Shown piece after piece: positions 34,549 to 45,310 of a stretch of DNA of 64,000 bases. Positions within the stretch are counted from its first letter, which is position 1. Every line of letters starts with the position of its first letter. This stretch comes from Nephrocerus scutellatus (lineage: Eukaryota > Arthropoda > Insecta > Diptera > Pipunculidae), in contig OX352763.1 of assembly GCA_947095585.1 (NCBI GenBank), positions 28,631,462-28,695,461 on the forward strand, in the 5' to 3' direction. Under the pieces are notes generated by a model. It saw nothing but the letters and a program-made list of their open reading frames with translations, was not told where the DNA came from and did not search any database. A program made the translations under genes and the position numbers.

Positions 34549-35690
34549 AAGGGTTATCCATTTCGCGGTTTCAAAAGTATAGGGCTGGAATTCGACATCT
34601 GTCAAACTAAGTTAAAACAATTTTTTTTTTCAGTTGAAAGTCTGACATTTACGAAAATGGATCGCTTAACTATCGCACAACGCTTGAAAATTGTAAAAAC
34701 CTACTACAAAAATGGTGATTCTGCCACAGCCACATATCGTGCTTTAAGAGGAGTTTATGGTTTACATAATCGTCCAACTACGCAAGCAATTGGCAAAATT
34801 GTGAAGAAATTAGAAGAGACTGGATCGGCTACAGATATTGTAAGGCCTGTGCATCATCGTTTCGCTCGTACCACTGAAAATATCGCTGCTGTAAGTGAAA
34901 GTGTTGCCGAAGACCCGAATGTGTCGATTCCTCGTCGTTCTCAGGAATTAGGACTGTCTTACGGCACATTATGGCGTATTTTGCATTTGGATCTACACCT
35001 ACATCCATATACAATCCAGCTCACACAACAACTGAAGCCAGCTGACCAATCACAACGTCGTAGATACGTCGAATGGGTGCTTGAACAACAGGCGGTGGAC
35101 GGCGATTTTTCGAACAAAATATTCTTCAGCGACGAAGCACATTTCTCACTCGGTGGGTATGTTAACAAACAAAATTGTCATATTTGGGGTTCTGAGAATC
35201 CTCAAGTAATTGAAGAGAGGCCATTACATCCACAAAAAGTCACTGCTTGGTGCGCTCTTTGGTCCGGAGGTGTGATTGGACCTTACTTCTTCGAAAACGA
35301 CAATGGAACGACTGTCACCGTCAATTCGGAGGTTTATGGTCATATGCTAACCGACTTTTTTTTGCCTGCTATTGAAGAATACGACTTAGAAAATATGTGG
35401 TTTCAACAAGACGGTGCCACATGCCACACAACTCGAGCGAATATGGCTTTATTGCAAGAGACATTTCCTGGCCGCGTAATTTCTCGTCGTGGCGATATCA
35501 ACTGGCCACCAAGATCATGCGATTTGACACCGCTTGACTTTTTTTTGTGGGGCTACGCGAAAGACCGTGTTTATGCAGATAAACCTTTAACTCTTGAGCA
35601 CTTAAAAATCAATATTCGTCAAGTTATGGCTGAGATACCGCCCTTCGTTTCTTAACTTTTTTTCAATAAAGAAAGAATGCCTTACCTGAA
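34549..35690 (+). mobile_element. Mariner DD41D (rosa-like) element 3, right end missing
   Basis: The left end AAGGGTTATCCATTTCGCGG begins at 34549 beside a TA (34547-34548), 108 bp before the transposase ATG, much as in elements 1 and 2. No complementary right terminal repeat is found in the expected place (about 35770-35850) or before it. The sequence after the stop is a short CAATAAAGAAAG stretch resembling the 3' side of element 1. The right boundary is therefore an estimate: the 3' end was deleted or replaced. Confidence 0.75.
34657..35655 (+). CDS. DD41D mariner transposase, long open frame, C-terminally shortened
   Basis: The uninterrupted frame is 332 codons from ATG 34657 (the frame itself opens at 34498; this ATG is chosen because it matches the starts of the other two copies). 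The helix-turn-helix region is at residues 4-50 (LTIAQRLKIVKTYYKNGDS), with a linker RFARTTENIAAVSESV. The catalytic aspartates are D159 in IFFSDEAHF, D252 in MWFQQDGATCHT and D294 in CDLTPLDFFLWGY, giving exactly 41 residues between the last two. The protein would cut and rejoin element ends in the nucleus. It ends at AEIPPFVS, about 35 residues earlier than the relatives, whose tails continue as ENW..R..FVK..RG.H. Sequence is clearly diverged from elements 1 and 2. Whether it is functional is unknown. Confidence 0.85.
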   Translation: MDRLTIAQRLKIVKTYYKNGDSATATYRALRGVYGLHNRPTTQAIGKIVKKLEETGSATDIVRPVHHRFARTTENIAAVSESVAEDPNVSIPRRSQELGLSYGTLWRILHLDLHLHPYTIQLTQQLKPADQSQRRRYVEWVLEQQAVDGDFSNKIFFSDEAHFSLGGYVNKQNCHIWGSENPQVIEERPLHPQKVTAWCALWSGGVIGPYFFENDNGTTVTVNSEVYGHMLTDFFLPAIEEYDLENMWFQQDGATCHTTRANMALLQETFPGRVISRRGDINWPPRSCDLTPLDFFLWGYAKDRVYADKPLTLEHLKINIRQVMAEIPPFVS

Positions 35691-37175
35691 GTGCTGTTGT
35701 ACAGAAATTGCATGCAAAGTCACCACAATTCTTTAAACTTCCTTTCCCAACTACACAGTATAATCCCGTCGACCTTCTGGTACCATTAATAGACTGACGC
35801 GAAAGTTAAAATGTTCTGCCTCATCGCGCTCGAATGGAGAATCATTATTTGCGTCACTAACTCTCACTGGAATATCGAATCGATGACAATAACGCCACTA
35901 CATGTAACAGTGAATAAAATATAGCAAAACAACATAAACGCCAATAATCCGGCCGCAATAAAGCAATTCCTGGTTGAAAGTTCGCAGCCACGCACAACGT
36001 ACGCAATTTTGCCAGCCGTCAGGAATCAATGAGGGTTGGAAAATTTATGACTTTCTGAGGAGATATCATCACGCGTGGAGTATCTCGGAAGTTTGGTATG
36101 AAAGAGAGAGATGCAATGTTCTGTAGATTTTGATAATTGAGGTATTCAAGGACTTCTTTGAGGTAGTATCTCGTACTAGTACTCCTACCTCTATTTACAT
36201 ATAGATTTTCAAATTTATCATCATCCCTTGGAACTTTAATTTAAACGTGTCAAAGTGGTTTCATATAACTTCGACCTGAAAACTTTGGACATTATCATTG
36301 GACTTTTGTCTCCATCTCTGGGCATCGAAGTTTAAAATCGGACGAACCTATTTGAAAGTAGATGATACACTTCTGTCATTAGATCATCAAAAGCGTTATC
36401 CTTTTGGACTAGTCGGGCAAACATAACATATCGAAGCAACACAATCTCTTTTGGCAGCAATCCTTCGCAGAATGTACATCTTAAATTCCATACGAAATGT
36501 CCATTTAATTTTCACAATGTCTCATGTGTCCACTTCCCTAATCAGCAGTCATTAGTAGGACACCACAGATCAAGAACAGAGTATCTCTTTCATCGGTTCA
36601 ACACTTTGAATTATTAATGACGAGGCTGGAGATGATACTGTCAGGGAGGGATCATATTGGAGGTAGCAGGTTGTGATGACGACGAAGATGCTAAGCTGAG
36701 TACAACTTGAATCTTTAAACCAAACACAATCTACCGTCAATTTATGGATTATCTGATATGTCTGGTCTGGTTTTCACTTGATTCGTTAATTATCATAAGC
36801 GTCCTTGTCACTCAAAAGCCGTTGCTATTAATAAATAATATATCCGTGAGGAGGGGATGAAAATTTCGACTCATGACCGATATTATACTATCTTACTGAA
36901 GGCTATGCGTGTCGCATGTTATCAAATAGCAAACACAGATTACTGGAGGAGTGCGTAGTAGGTCTGCACTGAATTGGATAGTAAAAAGTTTCCAGACATT
37001 CAAATCAGTTGGTTTGAATAGGGTTATTCAGGCAGTTAAGCAACTTGCAAGTAGAAAGCCTTCTGCCATACCCCAGAAGATTATTCTGTAGCAGGCTACA
37101 TACCTAAGGGCGGGGATAGTATTAATACCAAATGTGCAGTTCTCCAAGTCATACAGATTAACTTCAAAATAGGCA
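35690..37175. other. No gene recognised
   Basis: No long open frame or known motif. The last part (about 37010-37175) may be upstream remains of the LOA-like fragment that follows. Confidence 0.4.
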
Positions 37176-37179
37176 AACT

Positions 37180-37700
37180 TCATTTGACTTAAAGACAATT
37201 AAAAAGGTTATTGATAATTATGCTGCTTCTTAGACTACGAAGAGGCCGTCGATAGCGCATCTCATGATGTAACAAGAAGTGCTCCAACGAAAAGGGATGC
37301 AGATAGCATAACAGATAGCATAGTGGATGAGCATGAGCAAGATACGCTCGAACAATAAGAGCGCTCACCATAGCTATGACAAAACCATTATGGACAACAC
37401 GAACATAGAATGTTCAAGAGAAGTACTATTCTTTCTTTGTGGTGTGGAGAGGTAGATGAACTCCTTCACCGAGTAGCTGAATCGGAAAACTAGGCCTAAG
37501 GCTACACGAACGATTTCTTGGCTAGAGGGAAGTTCATGGAAGTGCTATGTGATATAATTCAAAACAAGTTTAACATAACAAAAATATGGTGCCAAAAAGT
37601 GGAACTCGGGATAAATCCAAGTACGACTACACTGTTCCCACTCAGCAACAAAAAAAATACTTTAGAGCAGTACTTGGATGATTACAGCGGTTAGTGATCC
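37180..37700 (+). pseudogene. LOA-like LINE relic, reverse transcriptase core
   Basis: Plus strand, in changing frames: CFLDYEEAVDSASHDVTRSA (from about 37222; compare FLDIEGAFDN.SHD..L.AL, motif A with its first aspartate kept), ELLHRVAES (37455), KFMEVLCDIIQNKFNITKIW and ELGINPSTTTLFPLSNKKNT (37530-37665, sequence after motif C). The GCPQGGVLSP and YADD boxes are lost in the broken middle. No RNase H follows; a CAGTACACC minisatellite begins about 220 bp further on. Confidence 0.6.
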
Positions 37701-37917
37701 GTGTGATGAATTTACTTCTCAATTTCTTAGCTATTGGAGACAAATTCACTAACTACCTTAAATTTATAGCTCTCTCTTCTGAAGGGTGTCCCTTCATGTT
37801 GACAGCAAATCACTTTGCCTTTTCTGTCAAAATTCACCATTGATGTCGTCATCGTATGCCTCAATAAATTCTGTCATATGCGGCTTTGAATTCGATTAAA
37901 ATTTTGAAAGTATCAGC

Positions 37918-37990
37918 ATACTAAGTACACCCAGTACAACCATTACACCCAGTACACCAAGTACACCAAGTACACCCAGTACACCTAGTG
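37918..37990. repeat. 9-bp minisatellite (TACACCCAG)n
   Basis: About seven units of TACACC(C/A)AG with small variations run head to tail. No coding role visible. Confidence 0.8.
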
Positions 37991-40900
37991 AGTGAGTATA
38001 TAAGGACTCATTCCAACTTATCCTGGTTCTGCCGCAGTCTCATTTTTTATCGATTACGGTTTTTCCTGGCCTACAACTTCACCTGGCCAGAGAGACTTTA
38101 GGAGTTCACACATTACAGAAGATAGGATCTTATAGGCAATGTTGTAAATATTGTAACTAATTCCTCTATAGTTGGCACAGTTCAGTGGGTGTCCTTTTTT
38201 ATCGATCAAGTAAAAATGCAAGAATTTCTTCAATCAGTCATCCTTTCATCGGACCAAATTTTAAGGACAAGCTGTTGGTTGTATCGTGACAAACCTGTTT
38301 TGTCTGCGGTTGACTTGTCAATCCCGCGAGCAACCTCTACAATGATGATCAGCTCCTTTGATGTCTCATCAGACAAAGTAAGCTAGATGTGCTGGTTCTA
38401 AGATCATCTGAATCTCTCCGAATAAGTCTGAGTAACCCAAAGCCTAAAAAATTTCGTTTAACGCAGCTGTAATGGTGGACGTTGACTTCATATGAAGATT
38501 TCATCCGCTGCCGTTTCTTCTGATGGGAGTAGCTTCTTGGTAACTCTCTATCGTTGCAGGGTAATTGATTATGGCTAAGAAACCTTACTGCAGACTCAAG
38601 ATCAAGTTTCTTCGTAGTAGTCGCGTATGGTATTCCGCCCCGAAGGAAGGAATATTAATAATACGCCTAACGTTTATTTATGAAACTTACAACAACTTTT
38701 TACTCAAAAACTGTTTGTTAATCAAATTCGTTAATTATAGTATTTAATGTTGTAATTATAATATAAGTTAGTATTCCATGAAGGCAAGAGATTTTTCAAT
38801 CCCGCAGCGTTTGTGTGGTAACATTAATCAGTGAATTTTCCAGAATTGGATTCAACTTGTCATCTTGTCAACAGATCAGACATAGAATCATTTTATCCTT
38901 TTAAATCCGCAGCAGTAGTTGTAGCTGTACACATTCTGTTGTGTCTTGCATTGATGGCCTCTGCTTCACCCTTCTCGACGGTTAAAGTAAATGCATCGCT
39001 TCGCTTAGCATAGAAGGGTATCTCAAATCCTGGTAAAAGGAATAAAAGAATGGGCATCACGATGACGATGTAACAGAAAAATTCTTATTCGTTTTTTTTT
39101 GTTACAATTTTGCTGAAGAGACGGTCGGCAGCCGGCTAGAACCAAACGAACCGAAAGAGAAATCCTGATGTTATTCTAAGCCATGCATGTGAGTGACAAA
39201 CGAACAGAGTCATATGACCTGCTGAGACAAACATCCTGCTTGCCTGTCTGTTTTCTATCTATCTGTCTGTTTTTCTTCCTGCTTGTATATCACATATATA
39301 CCATCGGTTTGACTTTATTCACTCAGTCCATGGGGCAATGATATGCAATGCTAGGCTAGGCTAGGTCGTTGGATAAAATTCATCTCAAAGTATAAATATA
39401 AAAAAATTTGTAGGTTTGAACTGACAACTGCGCTTACTTGACCACGCCTCGCTTTTGTCATCATTTTTAAAAATTGTAAATATAATTGCATAAGGATGTT
39501 GTGCCAAAACAGACCGAATAAGGTGAATTCGCACGCTAAATATTATTCTTTGAATAAAAGAGAACCTAAGACCATTCCTTTGATAATCACACCTTCCAAG
39601 CTATTTACTACGTGCTTGTTTAGAAAAGGTAACACAATTCTCAACTTAAGATGATAATTAATGAAGGTGTAGAGCATCTGGCAGTCAGATGGTACCCACT
39701 ATAGCATTTTTTTTTTATTAAGGTTTATTGTTTTTGTCGTCTTTCTCTAACAGTTTATTTTTTGCATGAATTCATTCATAGACACAATTCCTCGACGAGT
39801 TCACATGGTCGTTTCACATTCATTCGCAAATCAACAGGATGAAGGAATGGAGCAGTGCTACTGGTTCGTTGATGCGGTGAATCCATGACATGGCATGATG
39901 ACAATAATCCAACATGGATACAGTTTAAATTTTGTCTGTGTGTAGTGAAGGGCTTATTTCTACAAGTAAGGGTGGTAAGTAAGGGAACTCCACCTTCACA
40001 TAACACTCCGCTGATGCAAATGATTTAAAAAAAAAAACTGTTCTCGAGTAGAGCAGAGTAAAAAAAATTCCTCTCTCGGCTTGTGGCAAATCGTACCACC
40101 CATCCCCAAGATTCACAATGACAATCCGATTTCGATGATTGTCTTTCTTGTCCTCATTTAGTTTAACTCCTGTGCCAATGTTTTCTTGAAACTTTTATCT
40201 TCTTGTCGTACAATATCTTTGGGAAGAAGCTCTTCTTTTAGTTTTTGGGTGTGTTTTGGACTGTAATATTCGGTTAGCAAACTGAATCATGTCGTTGGAG
40301 TGGTTAAGTCTGTGAATATTAAAGCAATGTTGATCTCTGGCACAGACGGATGTCATCGCTTCCCTTCACACTCTTACTATCTATGAATGGAAGCCGCTTA
40401 CACTTTAATTTAACGAGTAGTCTTTGAGGTCTGAAATCCACAAAAAATGGTAGTACGAGTATTTCAATTTTTCCTTGTACGTTTCAGTTTTTTATTCCCA
40501 TTTCTAAAATTGTTCGCATTCTTTGTGGAAATTGATACAGAAGAACATCTTATTTGTATCCAGCTGGACTTGCTTAGTACACTGGTCATATGATCACTTC
40601 AAAATCTGATGGGAATATCGATTTTTAGTTGAATAATTTTACATTTTTCTGTAATTGATTATAGATTTAAAAATGTCCTTCAAAACGATGAATCTTTTAT
40701 TTGCCTTTGGATGAACTTTGCATAAACTGATGGTGAATGGTGCCTTCTATTTGACCCGAGTAATTTATCTAAGAATAATATAATTTATAGCAACTATTTC
40801 TTATATTATAGTTACACAATGTTGAATGAAGCCGAGATTTGAGGATTGGTTATATGCACTGTTGCTGTTGCTTTCTTAAAGACCAGATAAGTTCTCTTTT

Positions 40901-41035
40901 TGGCCATATTGGCAGCGTTCGCTTTCCCTCCTTCTGAAAAATCTGTCGAAATTAAGTTGCACCTAATAGCTATGGAGAATATTAGAAAACGAAGAAAAAT
41001 GAAGAGAAATCCAGAACATCAGGTTAAAAAAAGGT
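37990..41035. other. No gene recognised
   Basis: Scattered short frames (for example 38189-38386, 38831-39013, and 39776-40116 on the minus strand) without known domains. Small simple repeats include CTATCTATCTGTCTG near 39257 and GCTAGGCTAGGCTAGG near 39350. No promoter or splice pattern that I can defend. Confidence 0.4.
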
Positions 41036-41039
41036 AACT

Positions 41040-41510
41040 AGACAAGATCCCCTCAAGAACACAATGAAGACTTCCTTAAGACCTCACTAAAGACCTCCGC
41101 CGGCCCTCACTGAAGAACTCAAAAATCGCCCCTCCTAATACCTCCTCGAGATCCGCTTAAAAACTCTCTGATGATTCGATGATTCTCTTAAGACCCCTTT
41201 AGAACCCCCCCCCCCCCCAAAGACCCTAAAAAAACCAAAAGATCCCCTGAAGAACATACAGAAGACTCCATCAATCCCCACTGAAGACCTCCTCAAGACC
41301 TCCTCAAGACTTCATTGAAGACCCTAAAGACCGCCTTAAGACCCCTTCTAAAACCCCCCCCCCCCCTCAATACCCCTTTAAGCAACCACTGAAGACATCC
41401 TCAAGTACCTCTCAATATCACTCTGAAGGCCCTCTTAAAACCCCCTTAAAACCCCTTAAGACTACGTTAAAACCCCCTCAAAACCCCATTTCCTTAAGAC
41501 TACCTTAAAA
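41040..41510. repeat. CCTCAAGACCCC minisatellite (forward)
   Basis: Degenerate short units such as CCTTAAGACC, CCTCAAGACC and CACTGAAGACC repeat dozens of times, with C runs of 10 or more near 41205 and 41355. On the other side of the 42.2-kb LINE, 44610-45000 carries the reverse-complement pattern (GGTCTTGAGGGG). Confidence 0.75.
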
Positions 41511-41766
41511 CACCCTCATATTCCATCTCGTTTGGCCCTTGGGTACGCAATAATTTTTTAAACATGAGAAAAGAATTTTAAGATGTTTTCCCTGAGAAAC
41601 TCCAGATTTGACCAACATTGCTTTTGAAATAATCGACCTCTACACCTTCATTCGCTTAAGCCAGGTCATGGAGGAATGGCTCAAACACAGTTGCTACAAA
41701 GAAACTTTGAAGTGAAGTACCAAACAGCAACAAATTACCTTGAAACGAAGAAGTGTTTCCACCAAC

Positions 41767-41860
41767 TTTTTTTTTTTTTTTTTTTTTTTTTTATATAGAG
41801 ACTTATTGCCAAGGGATGACTCCCTGAATGACTTACGTCACGGCAATAAGTTGGGCTAAG
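41767..41860 (-). repeat. LINE 3' end: stem-loop followed by poly(A)
   Basis: On the minus strand a 10-bp perfect stem (ACTTATTGCC, arms 41801-41810 and 41842-41851, loop 31 nt) precedes a 26-nt A run (T run 41767-41792). The same block lies in opposite orientation at 55797-55862. A terminal stem-loop next to a poly(A) is a common feature of LINE 3' ends recognised by their reverse transcriptase. It could be the true 3' end of the LINE at 42198-43538 or of a second nested element. Confidence 0.6.
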
Positions 41861-42125
41861 CCCTTTATTAAATTCAAAATAAAATAAAAATCGAAAGAAT
41901 GTGATTTACAATATATCACATTCCTCACGTTTGTAGCCGGTTTCAATTTATTTTCTCAGAATTCTCCCTGATTCATTGGAAAAGCAATACGAAAAACGAA
42001 CACGAATTTAGAACGACGCGAGTCCAAATACTTTTATCCATGAATCATGGTCAGGGAAAACTACAAAAAACCTTGACCAAGAAAATATTACAAATTATAA
42101 AAATAATTTAAAAAATACTGATAAA

Positions 42126-42129
<4 letters not shown>

Positions 42130-42171
<42 letters not shown>
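42130..42171 (-). repeat. 42-nt A tract after LINE open frame (T run on plus strand)
   Basis: An unbroken run of 42 T lies 26 bp beyond the stop codon (42198-42200) of the minus-strand LINE. It reads as A in the element's sense and is either its poly(A) tail or an A-rich run within a longer 3' UTR reaching 41767. Such a pure tract suggests a young insertion. Confidence 0.7.
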
Positions 42172-42174
<3 letters not shown>

Positions 42175-42197
42175 TTAAGAAACAACTTATGAATACT

Positions 42198-43538
42198 TTA
42201 ACCATCATCCTTCAAGAACTTGTTAACGGCTAATTTGAACGCCTGCAGATTATAAGATTCTGGAAACACGTGTTCGACCAATTGATTCCACATCGAAGAT
42301 ACTCTAGGAAAAAAGGAGGATTTAAAGTGTTGGGTTCTACATGAAAAAAGTTTTAAGGCAAATCTATGTTGATTGCACCTTAAACGAGTGTTTACGTTAC
42401 TGAGAAAAGGCCCAGGAACTAGATAACGGGTTTCTAAAGAACATTTACCGTTGTAAAATTTATAGAAAACAGATAAAGCTCCTACATTTCGTCTGTGCAC
42501 CAAAGTATCAAGAGACGAAGTAATGGTTACATCGTTTATCAAACGGATAACTCTATTCTGAACACCATCAAGATGAACCAAATGCGATCTTGGAGCACCA
42601 CCCCACACATATGAATTAAATTCTAAAATTGGTCTAACATAAGATTTATATAATCTTAACACTTCAGAGGGAGTGAAGTAGAAGTTACAACGTCTTATGA
42701 AGCCTAAACATTGGCTAGCTCTTTTTGAAATTTCATAAATATGTTCTTTCCAAGAAAGATCACTTGATACTTTTAAACCTAACAACTTAAGTGAATCAGA
42801 TCTCGCAATAGAGGTACCATTAATAACAGGAGGAACATAATGTTGAGTTGTCTTCTGAGAAAAAAGGCAAGACTGGAATTTATTTGGGTTAAATTCTACT
42901 CTGTTAGAAATGCCCCAATCAAGAATGATTTGAATATTAGACAGAATAGTCAAATTCATTAATTCACGCGAACCATTCAAGCGAGAATTGCATTCTTTTT
43001 GATTGTCAAACTCAATGGAGGCCGATAGTGTTGTATCATCAGCAAATGAATGGATAACACAGGTTGTAGAAGACAATAGGTCGTTGATATATATCAAGAA
43101 GAGCGTGGGAGACAAGGATGATCCTTGAGGCACGCCAGCATTGATCCCATGTGAATCTGAAGATATACCATTTAATACAACTTTTATTTTACGGTTCCAT
43201 AAATAATTCTCAATCCATGTAATGAGAGAGGAGTGTAAATTCAGCGCACGAATCTTATTAATAAGACAATCATGCCATACTCTATCAAAAGCTTTAGCAA
43301 TATCTAAGGAAGCAACGCTTGATTCACCTAGGTTTTCAATGCTTCGCTCCAAACAATGAGTCATGCACGTCATTAGTTCGCCTGAAGAAGGAATTCCGTA
43401 GATGGCGTCAACGTGGGATCCCGAGTTCCATCTATGATGAACGACTTGGTGAACACACATGATGAGGTTTGAACTATTTGAGCATAACCGGCATACACGT
43501 CTTCCATTTGTCTGTACAGACATCAAAGAACTTGCCAT
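42198..43538 (-). CDS. Non-LTR retrotransposon reverse transcriptase, 5'-truncated, 446-codon open frame
   Basis: This is the best-preserved LINE frame here. In order: YGIPSSGELMTCMTHC (remnant of the YGF...S.G.L fingers segment), SSVASLDIAKAFDRVWHDCL (motif A), INAGVPQGSSLSPTLFLIYI (motif B), HSFADDTTLSAS (motif C with both aspartates), FNPNKFQSCLFS, LKLLGLKVSSDLSWKEHI (motif E region), then a thumb with NFYFTPSEVLRLYKSYVRPI and a C-terminus SSMWNQLVEHVFPESYNLQA ending KFLKDDG. No RNase H follows. The endonuclease and the first part of the polymerase are missing upstream, as in 5'-truncated insertions; the N-terminal ~60 codons are unlike the family. Closest to family A in this window; clade uncertain (CR1- or Jockey-like). 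Probably not active alone. Confidence 0.85.
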   Translation of the reverse strand: MASSLMSVQTNGRRVCRLCSNSSNLIMCVHQVVHHRWNSGSHVDAIYGIPSSGELMTCMTHCLERSIENLGESSVASLDIAKAFDRVWHDCLINKIRALNLHSSLITWIENYLWNRKIKVVLNGISSDSHGINAGVPQGSSLSPTLFLIYINDLLSSTTCVIHSFADDTTLSASIEFDNQKECNSRLNGSRELMNLTILSNIQIILDWGISNRVEFNPNKFQSCLFSQKTTQHYVPPVINGTSIARSDSLKLLGLKVSSDLSWKEHIYEISKRASQCLGFIRRCNFYFTPSEVLRLYKSYVRPILEFNSYVWGGAPRSHLVHLDGVQNRVIRLINDVTITSSLDTLVHRRNVGALSVFYKFYNGKCSLETRYLVPGPFLSNVNTRLRCNQHRFALKLFSCRTQHFKSSFFPRVSSMWNQLVEHVFPESYNLQAFKLAVNKFLKDDG

Positions 43539-43539
43539 A

Positions 43540-44015
43540 CTCGGTCCTTATAGTCTTATACTATCTTAATGGACTATCTGGCGTTCAACGCACCGCTGAC
43601 CAAATTGATCCCGTTGCGTTTGACTTGAGTTATATGAGTATATCCAGTATTTGATACTCGCATCATTCAAGCGGAGGAAATTGACTCGGATAAACACCAA
43701 GATGCAGCCAAGGTGCGAACGGGGGTATTCCAAACGTCACAACAACGGATAGTTATTGTGAAAAACGGGGGCATAAGCAAAAGACTTCCTGAGTCTTGGC
43801 CGAACGCGTATCTTGCAATCTTTCGGTTAGCATCATTCCAGCATCAAGCGCCTATGGTCTCTAATTACAATCTAATCTAAACATTCTGCTGATAGGCAGA
43901 ACAAACCACATAATCATAACGATGTTAGCCAAAGAAATCCGTATACCTGGCCTATCACAATAACCAAACTAAAGAATAACATAGATGCTGGCCTCTACGG
44001 CCACGGAGAGTGTAA
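43540..44015. other. No gene recognised
   Basis: No domain on either strand. A CTAATTACAATCTAATCTAAAC segment near 43860 resembles the AACTTAATCTAATCT end of the LOA-like element at 33240, so a LINE 3' end may lie here. Confidence 0.35.
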
Positions 44016-44019
44016 GCTC

Positions 44020-44480
44020 CAGGTTATAAATAAAATTTGATAAGATAATTGGATGATTGGAATCTCAAAATTGTTTGCCAGATCAACAAGAACCTCGAAC
44101 CACTAAACAGCGCCAGCTATAGGAAAATTAGTCCTCTTAACATCGCCTATAAGATTCTATCTTTCGTACTGTGTGAATCCCTGAAGCCACTCATCAACAA
44201 GTCGATCAAGTATGTACACCGCGGCAGATTTTGGAGAAGATTCCTTCTATGTAAAGAAAGGATTCAGCCAAAGTGACTTTATCTACCCAGGTTCCGATAT
44301 AACAAGTTATAAAGATAACAGCCAAAAAATCTAACGAAGAATCTTTCTTGTCAATCGCTTTTTAGTTGGACTAAGAAGGCAATTGAGTAGTATAGTAATT
44401 TCTCAGACAAATAAGAGGACCCTGTATAAGACTTTTATCATCTTAGTGACTTATTATGTTAGGTTAGTTATTATTGAGCT
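44020..44480 (+). pseudogene. RTE-like LINE relic, internally deleted reverse transcriptase
   Basis: Plus strand: NKNLEPLNSASYRKISPLNI and AYKILSFVLCESLKPLINKS (44080-44205; compare C.NYRGISLLNIAYKILS.VLCERLKP), FYVKKGFSQSDFIYPG (44240-44295; the family has KKGFRQGD), then directly NRFLVGLRRQLSS (44355-44390) and LYKTFIILVTYYVRL (44420-44460), part of the thumb. Motifs A and C are deleted. It lies beside the GGTCTTGAGG minisatellite. Confidence 0.65.
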
Positions 44481-44609
44481 GAATCATGGAATGGAATATC
44501 AGAATAGCTTTAAAATAAAATTTTCATTCTTTTTAAATTCTATTAACTTTGCATCCGGATGTGTTTGTTTCGGGCCTATTTTATCCAAACTTTGTGTCTC
44601 ATGGTAGTC

Positions 44610-45000
44610 TTTTGAGCGGTCTTGAGTTGGCCTTGAGTTGGTCTTGAAGGGGTGTTGAGGGTTTTTTAAGAGAGCTTGAGTGGGGTCTTCAGTGGGTTTT
44701 GAGGCAATCTTGAAGGCGCGTTGACTGGGACTTAATGGGGTTCTGAGGGGAGTCTAGAGGGAGTCTTGATGGGGTATTGAGATTGTCTTTAGGGGGTCTT
44801 TTGGGGTCATTTTGTGGTCTTTTGGTGGGTCTTGAGAGGGGGTTGATGGGATTTTAATGGGGTATTGCAGTGGTCTTGAGGGGCTCTTTTGGGTGTTTTT
44901 TTTGGGTTGTTTTGTTGGTCTTTTGAAGGTTATTTGGGGGTATTTTGGGTGTCTTGAAGGGTTCTTGAGGAGCGTTTGAAGGGGTTTTGAGAAGGTTCTT
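44610..45000. repeat. GGTCTTGAGGGG minisatellite (reverse)
   Basis: Degenerate units such as GGTCTTGAGGGG, GGGTCTTGAG and GGTCTTTTGG repeat throughout. This is the reverse-complement pattern of the array at 41040-41510. The minus-strand frame 44854-45075 (rich in TPK and PPN) is an artefact of the repeat. Confidence 0.75.
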
Positions 45001-45109
45001 TTGAAGCTTTTGAGAAGTGTATTGTATGGTTTCGAGATGATGTTGTAACAGTTCTAGTTGCTGTAGATCTACCACCTATTTTAATTTCTACCTTTTAACG
45101 AAAAATATA

Positions 45110-45310
45110 TGCTACAACAAAAGCATTTTAATTTAAATTTAAATATTATTTTATTCACACTTTGCACAAATGTATATCTCTGATGAAAACACTTTCTCTA
45201 AAAATTGGTAAATGATCGTGCCCTATGGTCGAGAAGCTCCCATATAAGTTTCTTGAAAATTAACCCGATTGTATTCAAACTTTGCGCAAATGAGGATCTC
45301 AGATTAAAGA
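45110..45310 (-). repeat. Modular repeat, minus-strand copy
   Basis: Two modules in reverse orientation: TTATTCACACTTTGCACAAA, TGTATATCTCTGATGAAAAC, AAAATTAACCCGATTGTATT, CAAACTTTGCGCAAATGAGG and ATCTCAGATTAAAGAA. These complement the GGAGATACA...AAATTTGAAGAAAATCGGG module at 1140-1860. The GGGCCC core is degraded. No tetranucleotide tail is seen. Confidence 0.6.

Noticed and set aside
34829..35168. Minus-strand frames within mariner 3
   Set aside because: Shadows of the plus-strand transposase.
44854..45075. Minus-strand frame rich in TPK and PPN
   Set aside because: Product of the GGTCTTGAGG minisatellite.
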